From DATEJJ01 sp039649115 (GTDB lineage: Bacteria; Actinomycetota; Actinomycetes; Mycobacteriales; Micromonosporaceae): DNA of 23,143 nucleotides. A program made the position numbers and the translations under genes. The stretch spans positions 1-23,143 of the forward strand of contig JBBWZQ010000014.1 in the NCBI GenBank assembly GCA_039649115.1. Reading direction: 5' to 3'. Under the pieces are notes generated by a model. It ran no database searches, was not told the DNA's origin, and saw nothing but the letters and a program-made list of their open reading frames with translations. Shown in pieces: positions 1-9,254 of this stretch (its first letter is position 1; the number at the start of each line of letters is the position of its first letter).

Positions 1-7
1 CGGTCGA

Positions 8-661
8 TCACCAGCCTCGCGCACGCCACTCCGGCAGCGACGGCCGCTCCGCGCCGAGCGTCGAGTCTTTGCCATGGCCCGGGTAGAACCAGGTCTCGTC
101 GGGCAGCCGGCCGAACAACTTCGTCGATACGTCATTGATCAAGGACGTGAAGTCACCCGGTGACGTGGTTCGACCGACCCCACCAGGGAACAGCGAGTCA
201 CCGGTGAACAGGTGCGGCGTACCCGAGGGATCGCGGTACAGCAGTGCGATCGAGCCCGGCGTGTGGCCCACGAGGTGGATGACCTCCAGGGTGCAGCCGC
301 CGACCCGGATCTCGTCGCCCTCCTCGACCGTCTCCGCGGCGACCGGCAGCTCACCCGCGTCCGCCTGGTGTGCCAGGGACCGCGCCCCGGTCGCCTTGAC
401 CACCTCGGCAAGCGCCTGCCAGTGGTCGCCGTGCCGGTGTGTCGTGACCACAGTGGACAGTCCGGCGGGGCCGATCAGCGACAGCAGCCGCTCCGGCTCG
501 TTCGCCGCGTCGACGAGCAACTGCTCGCCGCCGGCACGCAGCAGGTAGGCATTGTTGTCCATCGGGCCGACGGAGAGCTTGGTGATCGTCAACTCGGGCA
601 GCTCGCGGACCGCCGGGTCGCCGCCGGGGGACACGTCGCCGGTGTAGGGCTGGGACGTCAT
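8..661 (-). CDS. MBL-fold metallo-hydrolase (glyoxalase II-like)
   Basis: A 217-aa metallo-beta-lactamase-fold hydrolase. The sequence shows the full metal-binding set: HRHGDH at residues 75-80 (HxHxDH), H133 in GHTPGS, D155 in FTGDSLFPG and H196 in PGHG. This layout is typical of the glyoxalase II/persulfide dioxygenase branch of single-domain MBL proteins, probably cytoplasmic (no signal peptide). The start is the ATG at 661, three bases after the stop of the upstream isomerase-family gene, so the two are almost certainly co-transcribed. Because that partner belongs to a mycothiol-dependent family, a role in hydrolysing mycothiol thioesters or related adducts is plausible, but the substrate cannot be read from sequence. 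The family is secure, the function open. The gene is complete and ends 8 bases from the window edge. Confidence 0.9.
   Translation of the reverse strand: MTSQPYTGDVSPGGDPAVRELPELTITKLSVGPMDNNAYLLRAGGEQLLVDAANEPERLLSLIGPAGLSTVVTTHRHGDHWQALAEVVKATGARSLAHQADAGELPVAAETVEEGDEIRVGGCTLEVIHLVGHTPGSIALLYRDPSGTPHLFTGDSLFPGGVGRTTSPGDFTSLINDVSTKLFGRLPDETWFYPGHGKDSTLGAERPSLPEWRARGW
448..458. repeat. Repeated word CCACAGTGGAC, copy 1
   Basis: One of three exact copies of an 11-bp near-palindromic word in the window, here inside the MBL hydrolase gene, where it is read as Ser-Thr-Val with an ACT threonine codon. The other copies are at 4460 and 19728. Confidence 0.7.
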
Positions 662-664
662 CGG

Positions 665-1369
665 TCAGATCCATTCCGGGAGTGCGGGCAGGGTACCGAC
701 GGGTTCGATGCTCAGCTCGGGCTTGGCGATCCGGCCGGTCAGCCAGCCGGCCAGCGTCGCGGACCGGCCGGTCACGGTGGGCGGTCCGCCGGCGCCGACG
801 ACGAGCGGATGGGCCAGTTCGGTCGACTGGATGGTCAGGTCGATCCCGGTCAGCTGTCGCGTGACCTCGTGCAGCAGGCGATGGGCGAAGGACTCCGGCC
901 AGTCGTCCGGCTCGTACCCGGCGGCCAGGTCGACGTGGTGCACCTCGACCTCGCGCAGCCGCCGCCACACGATCAGTGCGGCGCGCTGCGGTCCGCTCTC
1001 CAGCGGCAGCGCCACCAGCCAGGCCTCGGCCGGCATGTCGGCGGCGGCCTGGGCGAACCGCGCCGCGCTGTCACGCAGGTCGGCGAGCTGTTCGTCGAGC
1101 GGCCGCGAGGAGCCGGCCTCGATCGCGGCGTCGCGGGCCACCCGGCTCGGGTAGGCGGGCGTCACCTCGCCGGTCCTGGCCCAGGTGAGCAGGTTGCGCA
1201 TCGCGTCGGCGTTGCGTGCGGCGTGGGTCAGCACGTGGCCCCGGGTCCAGCCAGGGAGCAGGGACGGCGCGGCGAGGGCACCGGCGCCGCCGAGCGCACC
1301 CGCCGTGGTCGACAAACGGGTCGTTGCCCGCTCCACCTCTTCGACGAGTACCAGCGGATCAGCGGTCAC
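665..1369 (-). CDS. Maleylpyruvate isomerase family mycothiol-dependent enzyme
   Basis: A 234-aa protein of the DinB-like mycothiol-dependent maleylpyruvate isomerase superfamily. The N-terminal four-helix-bundle signature is visible at about residues 38-60 (GWTRGHVLTHAARNADA), and the second metal-ligand segment REVEVHHVDL lies at about 139-148. By analogy with characterised mycothiol-dependent isomerases, H49, E140 and H144 would hold the divalent metal; this is an inference. The start is the GTG at 1369, and no strong ribosome-binding site precedes it. It is the first gene of a two-gene unit with the MBL hydrolase, 3 nt apart, and diverges from rsgA across an 84-bp gap. Family members transfer or isomerise substrates through mycothiol, the actinobacterial thiol. 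No aromatic-degradation genes are nearby, so a true maleylpyruvate substrate is unlikely. Confidence 0.85.
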   Translation of the reverse strand: MTADPLVLVEEVERATTRLSTTAGALGGAGALAAPSLLPGWTRGHVLTHAARNADAMRNLLTWARTGEVTPAYPSRVARDAAIEAGSSRPLDEQLADLRDSAARFAQAAADMPAEAWLVALPLESGPQRAALIVWRRLREVEVHHVDLAAGYEPDDWPESFAHRLLHEVTRQLTGIDLTIQSTELAHPLVVGAGGPPTVTGRSATLAGWLTGRIAKPELSIEPVGTLPALPEWI

Positions 1370-1378
1370 ACCCGTGAC

Positions 1379-1415
1379 GGTACCCGTTAATGCCTTTCCC
1401 TCGGACAGGTACCCG
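1379..1415. repeat. Direct repeat GGTACCCG in the divergent promoter region
   Basis: Two exact copies of GGTACCCG (1379-1386 and 1408-1415), each followed within one or two bases by TTA, sit 29 bp apart between the divergent isomerase-family gene and rsgA. The spacing is just under three helical turns. This could be a regulator site or chance, since GGTACC is common throughout this window. Confidence 0.3.
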
Positions 1416-1423
1416 CTTACCGT

Positions 1424-1440
1424 CGTGAACGACCTTCACG
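1424..1440. promoter_or_regulatory. Inverted repeat upstream of rsgA
   Basis: CGTGAA-N5-TTCACG is a perfect 6-bp-arm inverted repeat ending 13 bases before the rsgA ATG. It could be an operator for the divergent pair or a hairpin masking the short-spaced AGGGAG (1445-1450). No regulator can be assigned. Confidence 0.35.
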
Positions 1441-1453
1441 CGATAGGGAGCTG

Positions 1454-2563
1454 ATGACGTTCGACCTCGTGTCCCTCGGTTGGGACGCCGATTTCGCCGC
1501 CGCGTACGCGCCACTGGCGCGACCGGACCAGTACCCGGCCCGGGTCGCCCGGGTGGACCGGGGGATCTGCACGGTGCTGGCCGCGGCCGGTACGGGTCGG
1601 GCCAGCCTCGGCGGCGCGCTGTTGGCCCGGGCCGGGCGGGACCCGATCGAGCTGCCGTGCACGGGGGACTGGGTGGCGGTGCGGGAGTGGCCGGACGAGC
1701 GTCACACGATCGAGGCGGTACTGCCCCGGCGTACCCAGGTGGTGCGCGCGGACGCGAGCGAGCAGTCGTTCGGCCAGGCGCTCGCCGCCAACGTGGACGT
1801 CGCGGCCGTGGTCGAGCCGATGGATCCCACGCCGGAGCCGGGGCGCGTGGAGCGGCTGCTCGCACTGGCCTGGGAGTCCGGCGCCCGGCCGCTCGTCGTG
1901 CTGACCAAGGCGGACCGGGTGGCGGACCCGGCGACGGTGGCGGCGCAGATCGCTGACGTGGCACCGGGTGTCGAGGTGGTGGCCGTCAGTGCGCGTACCG
2001 GAAGGGGCTTGTCTGCTCTTGTTCCGCTGGTGGCTCGCGGCCGCACGCTCGGCCTGCTCGGCCCGTCGGGGGCGGGCAAGTCGACGCTCGTCAACGCGCT
2101 GGCCGGCGCCACGGTGATGACCACGCAGGCCAGCCGGCGTTCCGACGGCCGTGGCCGGCACACCACGACGCACCGCACGCTGATCCCGCTGCCCGGCGGC
2201 GGTGCCGTGCTGGACACCCCGGGCATCCGCGCGGTCGGCCTGCACGACAGCGCGAGCGGGCTGGACCTCGTCTTCGTGGACATCGAGCGGCTGGCGGCCG
2301 AGTGCCGCTTCGCGGACTGCGGCCACGACGGCGAGCCCGGGTGCGCGATCCGCGCGGCGCTGGACGCCGGTGCGCTGCCGGTGCGCCGGTACGAGAACTG
2401 GCGCAGGCTGCACCGGGAGCTGGCCTGGCAGCAGCGGCGCCGCGATGTCCGGCTGGCCGCCGAGGCGAAGGCCGAGTGGAAGCGGCGGTGGGGACGCCGC
2501 CCCCGGCTGGCGCCCTTGTCCGAGCGTGGATCCGCGGGATCGCTGGGCAAGTCGCCCGGGTAG
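1454..2563 (+). CDS. rsgA: Small ribosomal subunit biogenesis GTPase RsgA
   Basis: A 369-aa circularly permuted GTPase that assists late maturation of the 30S subunit, with GTP hydrolysis stimulated by the subunit. The order of motifs is diagnostic: an N-terminal OB-fold (about residues 30-95), then G4 TKAD (151-154), G5 SA (179-180), G1 GPSGAGKST (203-211) and G3 DTPG (254-257). A C-terminal zinc knuckle C284-X4-C289-X-H291-X5-C297 follows, exactly the RsgA spacing. An Arg-rich tail (about 311-350) may contact rRNA. The ATG at 1454 has AGGGAG only three bases upstream, which is short spacing, but no better start exists. It is transcribed alone, away from the isomerase gene; uvrA follows 169 bp downstream. 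Its stop codon lies inside a 13-bp tandem duplication. Confidence 0.95.
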   Translation: MTFDLVSLGWDADFAAAYAPLARPDQYPARVARVDRGICTVLAAAGTGRASLGGALLARAGRDPIELPCTGDWVAVREWPDERHTIEAVLPRRTQVVRADASEQSFGQALAANVDVAAVVEPMDPTPEPGRVERLLALAWESGARPLVVLTKADRVADPATVAAQIADVAPGVEVVAVSARTGRGLSALVPLVARGRTLGLLGPSGAGKSTLVNALAGATVMTTQASRRSDGRGRHTTTHRTLIPLPGGGAVLDTPGIRAVGLHDSASGLDLVFVDIERLAAECRFADCGHDGEPGCAIRAALDAGALPVRRYENWRRLHRELAWQQRRRDVRLAAEAKAEWKRRWGRRPRLAPLSERGSAGSLGKSPG

Positions 2564-2580
2564 GGTGCCCGGGTAGGGTG
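2555..2580. repeat. Perfect 13-bp tandem duplication over the rsgA stop codon
   Basis: CCCGGGTAGGGTG occurs twice head to tail (2555-2567, 2568-2580). The first copy contains the rsgA TAG stop. Each copy carries TAGGGT, which resembles an actinobacterial -10 hexamer, so the duplication may double a promoter-like element upstream of uvrA. No -35-like sequence is evident at the right distance. Confidence 0.9.
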
Positions 2581-2616
2581 GAGTCGCCCGGTCGGGGGGA
2601 GAGCGGCCGGAAGAAA

Positions 2617-2639
2617 ATGTCGTAGGGCCCGGTTACAGT
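2617..2639 (+). promoter_or_regulatory. RecA-NDp/PafBC-type promoter of uvrA
   Basis: ATGTCGTAG, then exactly 8 bases, then TACAGT (2634-2639). The mycobacterial RecA-independent DNA-damage promoter consensus is TTGTCRGTG-N8-TANNNT. Here the TGTCR core, the final G, the 8-bp spacer and the TANNNT -10 all match, with mismatches at positions 1, 7 and 8. A transcript from this site would start near 2646 and carry a leader of about 87 nt. uvrC has a motif of the same form. Activation by PafBC is inferred. Confidence 0.5.
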
Positions 2640-2662
2640 GGCGCCGGCATCTCTGCTCCGCT

Positions 2663-2673
2663 CCGGAATCCGG
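2663..2673. promoter_or_regulatory. Short inverted repeat in the uvrA leader
   Basis: CCGGA-A-TCCGG forms perfect 5-bp arms around one base, about 60 bp before the uvrA start and downstream of its predicted transcription start. The single-base centre suits a protein-binding site better than an RNA hairpin. It may be chance in GC-rich DNA. Confidence 0.2.
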
Positions 2674-2732
2674 GCAAGCAGGTAGCTATCGGACAGCGAC
2701 GGGTTCGTGACGGGCAGCAATCGGGAGTGGGC

Positions 2733-5813
<3,081 letters not shown>

Positions 5814-5913
5814 GGTGGCATGTGCACAATGTCCTTTGGGCCCCATGCGGTGAACCGTTCGGCGAAGATCCGCGTGTGCCCACCGTGACGATGCCACTGA
5901 AACAGGAGGGGAT

Positions 5914-6363
5914 ATGGCGGAAACCAACGAGGAACAGACAACCACCAGTCGACGCACCGTACTGGCCGGGGTCGGCGTGGTCGGCGTGGTGGGGTCGCTT
6001 GCGGCCTGCGGTACCGCAAGCTCGTCGGACACCGGCGGGACCACCCCGACCGCGGGCGCCAGCAGCGCCGCCGGCGGCACCGCGGGCGGCCTTGCCAAGA
6101 CCAGCGACATCCCGGTGGGCAGCGGAAAGATCATCGGCAGCGTCGTGGTGACCCAGCCGGCTGCCGGCACCTACAAGGCGTTCACCACGACCTGCACGCA
6201 TCAGGGTTGCCAGGTCAACTCGATCAGTGGCGGCGTCATCAAGTGCCCCTGCCACGGCAGCCAGTTCTCGATCGCCGACGGCTCCGTGAAGGCGGGCCCG
6301 GCACCGGCGCCGCTGCCGTCGAAGACGGTCACCGTGAAGGACGGCGAGATCACGGTCGCCTGA
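5914..6363 (+). CDS. Rieske [2Fe-2S] Tat-exported lipoprotein
   Basis: A 149-aa small Rieske protein. The N-terminus has a twin-arginine motif SRRTVL (R13-R14), a hydrophobic run and a lipobox LAAC ending at C32, so it should be exported folded by Tat and lipid-anchored outside the membrane. A Ser/Thr/Gly/Ala-rich linker (about 33-62) precedes the Rieske fold. Box 1 is CTHQGC (94-99) and box 2 CPCHGS (111-116). C94, H96, C111 and H114 would bind the cluster, and C99-C113 would form the usual disulfide. AGGAGG at 5904-5909 gives a strong ribosome-binding site before ATG 5914. It sits alone between uvrA (100 bp) and uvrC (60 bp), with no cytochrome or oxygenase partner in view. It is too short for a bc1 subunit with a membrane anchor helix. 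Its electron partner is unknown. Confidence 0.92.
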   Translation: MAETNEEQTTTSRRTVLAGVGVVGVVGSLAACGTASSSDTGGTTPTAGASSAAGGTAGGLAKTSDIPVGSGKIIGSVVVTQPAAGTYKAFTTTCTHQGCQVNSISGGVIKCPCHGSQFSIADGSVKAGPAPAPLPSKTVTVKDGEITVA

Positions 6364-6393
6364 CGGGTCGTGCGGTACGCCGGCAGCCGTCCA

Positions 6394-6416
6394 GTGTCAC
6401 AGCCTCGGACTAGGCT
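6394..6416 (+). promoter_or_regulatory. RecA-NDp/PafBC-type promoter of uvrC, giving a leaderless start
   Basis: GTGTCACAG, then exactly 8 bases, then TAGGCT (6411-6416). Against TTGTCRGTG-N8-TANNNT it matches the TGTCR core, final G, spacer and -10, and it deviates at the same three positions (1, 7, 8) as the uvrA motif. The -10 ends 7 bases before GTG 6424, so transcription would begin at or beside the start codon. No Shine-Dalgarno sequence is present there, which fits a leaderless mRNA. PafBC control is inferred. Confidence 0.5.
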
Positions 6417-6423
6417 TGCCGGC

Positions 6424-8325
6424 GTGCCTGACCCGTCCACCTACCGTCCCGCTCCGGGGACCATTCCGGATGCTCCGGGGGTCTACCGGTTCCGTGACGC
6501 GACCGGGCGCGTCATCTACGTCGGCAAGGCCAAGAGCCTGCGCAGCAGGCTGAATTCCTACTTCGCCGACCCGTGGACGATGCACGCGCGCACCCACCAG
6601 ATGGTGACCACCGCGGCGAGCGTGGACTGGATCACGGTGCGCACCGAGGTCGAGGCGCTCCAGCAGGAGTACACCTGGATCAAGGAGTACGACCCCCGGT
6701 TCAACGTGCGGTACCGGGACGACAAGTCCTACCCCTACCTCGCCGTCACCCTCGACGAGGAGTACCCGCGCCTGCAGGTGATGCGCGGCGCGAAGCGCAA
6801 GGGGGTGCGCTACTTCGGCCCCTACTCGCACGCGTGGGCCATCCGCGAGACGCTCGACCTGCTGCTGCGGGTGTTCCCCGCGCGCACCTGCTCGGCCGGC
6901 GTGTTCAAGCGGGCCGGTCAGATCGGCCGCCCCTGCCTGCTCGGCTACATCGGCAAGTGTTCGGCCCCCTGCGTCGGCCGGGTGTCGGCGGCGGAGCACC
7001 GGCAGATCGTCGAGGACTTCTGCGACTTCATGGCCGGCTCGACCGACAAGATGGTCCGCCGGCTGGAGCGGGAGATGCACGCCACCGCCCACGAACTGGA
7101 GTTCGAGAAGGCGGCCCGGCTGCGCGACGACCTCGCCGCCCTGCGCAAGGCGATGGAGAAGCAGGCGGTGGTCTTCGGCGACGGCACCGACGCCGACGTG
7201 GTGGCCTTCGCGGAGGATCCGCTGGAGGCCGCGGTGCAGGTCTTCTCGGTGCGCGGCGGGCGGATACGGGGGCAGCGCGGCTGGGTGGTCGAGAAGACCG
7301 AGGAGCTGACCACCGGCGACCTCGTGCAGCACTTCTGCCTGCAGGTCTACGGCGCCGAGCACGGCGAGGTGGACGTGCCCCGGGAACTGCTCGTACCGGC
7401 GCTGCCGCCGGACGTGGACGCGCTGACCGAGTGGCTGTCGGAGCACCGGGGCAGCCGGGTGAGCATCCGGGTGCCGCAGCGGGGCGACAAGAAGGCGCTG
7501 ATGGAGACCGTCGGGCACAACGCCGGGCAGGCGCTCGCCCAGCACAAGTTGCGCCGCGCGGGCGACCTGACCAGCCGCAGCAAGGCCCTCGACGAGATCT
7601 CCGACGCGCTGGGCATGGGCCAGGCCCCGCTGCGCATCGAGTGCTACGACGTGTCCCAGATCCAGGGCACCGACGTGGTGGCCAGCATGGTGGTGTTCGA
7701 GGACGGCCTGGCCCGCAAGAGCGAGTACCGGCGCTTCGCGATCCGGGGCGCGACCGACGACCTGTCCGCCCTGTCCGAGGTGCTGCGCCGGCGCTTCACC
7801 CGGTACCTGGAGGCGGCCGGCTCGCTGACCGAGGAGGGGACCCCGATCGATCCGGTCACGGGCAAGCCCCGCAAGTTCGCGTACCCCCCGCAACTGGTCG
7901 TGGTGGACGGCGGTGAGCCGCAGGTCAACGCGGCCGCCCAGGTGCTCGCGGACCTGGGCGTGACCGACATCGCGCTGTGCGGCCTGGCCAAGCGCCTGGA
8001 GGAGGTGTGGCTGCCCGGCGAGGCGTTCCCGGTGATCCTGCCGCGCAGCTCCGAGGGGCTCTACCTGTTGCAGCGGGTACGCGACGAGGCGCACCGGTTC
8101 GCCATCACCTACCACCGGCAACGCCGCTCGAAGCGGATGACGACCTCGGCGCTGGACGGCGTGCCCGGGCTGGGGGAGGCGCGGCGCAAGGCCCTGCTGG
8201 CCCGGTTCGGCTCGGTCAAACGGCTGGCCGCCGCCAGCCCGGCCGAGATCGCCACGGTGCCCGGCATCGGGCCGCGCACCGCCGAAGCGATCGTCGCGGC
8301 CCTGGGCGGCCAACCGTCCGATTAG
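6424..8325 (+). CDS. uvrC: UvrABC excinuclease subunit C
   Basis: The dual-incision nuclease of nucleotide excision repair, 633 aa. The N-terminal GIY-YIG domain (about 13-95; GVYRF 19-23, IYVGK 31-35) makes the 3' cut. A UVR helix hairpin for UvrB binding lies at about 205-240. The RNase H-like domain (about 390-555) makes the 5' cut, with D399, D485 and H547 as the likely DDH triad. Tandem helix-hairpin-helix motifs occupy about 566-622. Four cysteines (146, 161, 169, 173) have the spacing reported for the UvrC iron-sulfur cluster. I chose GTG 6424 because families start PDPSxYRP and the -10 element lies 7 bases upstream; GTG 6370, 18 codons earlier, would put that promoter inside the gene. 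Its TAG stop overlaps a possible -10 for rapZ. Confidence 0.96.
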   Translation: MPDPSTYRPAPGTIPDAPGVYRFRDATGRVIYVGKAKSLRSRLNSYFADPWTMHARTHQMVTTAASVDWITVRTEVEALQQEYTWIKEYDPRFNVRYRDDKSYPYLAVTLDEEYPRLQVMRGAKRKGVRYFGPYSHAWAIRETLDLLLRVFPARTCSAGVFKRAGQIGRPCLLGYIGKCSAPCVGRVSAAEHRQIVEDFCDFMAGSTDKMVRRLEREMHATAHELEFEKAARLRDDLAALRKAMEKQAVVFGDGTDADVVAFAEDPLEAAVQVFSVRGGRIRGQRGWVVEKTEELTTGDLVQHFCLQVYGAEHGEVDVPRELLVPALPPDVDALTEWLSEHRGSRVSIRVPQRGDKKALMETVGHNAGQALAQHKLRRAGDLTSRSKALDEISDALGMGQAPLRIECYDVSQIQGTDVVASMVVFEDGLARKSEYRRFAIRGATDDLSALSEVLRRRFTRYLEAAGSLTEEGTPIDPVTGKPRKFAYPPQLVVVDGGEPQVNAAAQVLADLGVTDIALCGLAKRLEEVWLPGEAFPVILPRSSEGLYLLQRVRDEAHRFAITYHRQRRSKRMTTSALDGVPGLGEARRKALLARFGSVKRLAAASPAEIATVPGIGPRTAEAIVAALGGQPSD

Positions 8326-8328
8326 GAT
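8323..8328 (+). promoter_or_regulatory. -10-like TAGGAT upstream of rapZ
   Basis: TAGGAT overlaps the uvrC stop codon and lies 22 bases before the rapZ GTG, leaving room for a short leader with the GAGGGGGG ribosome-binding site. No convincing -35 is visible. This would let rapZ-yvcK-whiA be transcribed independently of uvrC. Confidence 0.3.
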
Positions 8329-8350
8329 CGGGACCGGGCGAGGGGGGATC

Positions 8351-9247
8351 GTGAGTCAACAGCAGGGAGACGGCGGGCAGCCGCGCGCGGAGACCGATCT
8401 GGTGATCGTGACCGGCGTCTCCGGGGGCGGCCGCAGCACGGTGGCGCGCGCCCTGGAGAACGTCGGTTACTACGTGGTCGACAACCTGCCGCAGGCGCTG
8501 ATGCTCGACATGGCCGAGCTGGCGCACAAGGCCGGCGGCACGGCCCGGCGCACGGCGATGGTGCTCGATGTGCGCAGCCGGGCCTTCACCAGCGACCTCG
8601 CCGGTGCGGTGAAGGCGCTCAAGGAGCGCGGCTTCAGCCCGCGCGTGGTGTTCGTGGACGCCGACGACGACGTGCTGATCCGCCGCTTCGAAAACGTCCG
8701 GCGACCGCACCCCCTGCAGGCCGACGGCCGGCTCGCCGACGGCATCGCGGCCGAGCGCACGCTGCTCGAGCAGGCCCGGGACGAGGCCGACGTGCTGATC
8801 GACACCAGCCACCTCAACGTGAACCAGCTGCGCAGCCGCATCGAGGAACTGTTCGGCGGCGAGGACGCCCGGCGGCTGCGGGTCACGGTGCTGTCCTTCG
8901 GCTTCAAGTACGGGCTGCCGCCCGACGCCGATTTCGTGCTGGACGCCCGCTTCCTGCCCAACCCGTACTGGGTGCCCGAGCTGCGCGAGCACACCGGGAA
9001 GGAGGAGCCGGTGAGCCGGTACGTGCTGGGCCAGCGGGGAGCGAGTACCTTCGTGGAGACGTACGCCCGCCTGATCAACGCGACCGCCCCCGGCTTCGAG
9101 CGGGAGGGAAAGAGGTACCTCGCCGTGGCGGTCGGCTGCACCGGGGGCAAGCACCGCAGCGTGGCCATTGCCGAGGAGCTGACCCGGCGGCTGCGGGAAC
9201 TGCGCGTGGTGGCCACCGCCCAGCACCGCGACCTCGGACGAGAGTGA
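8351..9247 (+). CDS. rapZ: RNase adapter RapZ / nucleotide-binding protein (YvcJ family)
   Basis: A 298-aa P-loop nucleotide-binding protein of the RapZ/YvcJ family. The N-terminal phosphate loop GVSGGGRST (22-30) has Arg where most P-loops have Lys, as is usual in actinobacterial members, followed by DNLP (44-47). The mid-region VDADDDVLIRRF...RRPHPL (about 100-123) and the C-terminal GCTGGKHRSV segment (about 262-271) are family hallmarks. In E. coli RapZ binds glucosamine-6-phosphate and directs small-RNA decay by RNase E; that pathway is not established in actinomycetes, so the adapter name is by homology only. It starts at GTG 8351 behind a purine-rich ribosome-binding site, 25 bp after uvrC, and yvcK follows after 7 bp. 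The rapZ-yvcK-whiA order is conserved in Gram-positive bacteria. Confidence 0.93.
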   Translation: MSQQQGDGGQPRAETDLVIVTGVSGGGRSTVARALENVGYYVVDNLPQALMLDMAELAHKAGGTARRTAMVLDVRSRAFTSDLAGAVKALKERGFSPRVVFVDADDDVLIRRFENVRRPHPLQADGRLADGIAAERTLLEQARDEADVLIDTSHLNVNQLRSRIEELFGGEDARRLRVTVLSFGFKYGLPPDADFVLDARFLPNPYWVPELREHTGKEEPVSRYVLGQRGASTFVETYARLINATAPGFEREGKRYLAVAVGCTGGKHRSVAIAEELTRRLRELRVVATAQHRDLGRE

Positions 9248-9254
9248 CGAGCAG

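Noticed and set aside
5829..5853. Possible third RecA-NDp motif before the Rieske gene (ATGTCCTTT)
   Set aside because: Position 6 is C rather than a purine and no TANNNT follows at 8 bases.
5852..5860. GAACCGTTC as a possible LexA (SOS) box before the Rieske gene
   Set aside because: The half-sites are separated by one base, while actinobacterial LexA boxes need GAAC-N4-GTTC. No other SOS box was seen in the window.
6370..6423. N-terminal extension of UvrC from GTG 6370
   Set aside because: The extra 18 residues match nothing in the family, and they would place the promoter motif inside the gene.
6397..8313. 638-codon open frame antisense to uvrC, and similar long antisense frames at 212-1390 and 16077-17474
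   Set aside because: These are low-complexity Arg/Gly/Ala/Val/His-rich translations typical of shadow frames in high-GC genes; the real genes on the other strand are unmistakable.
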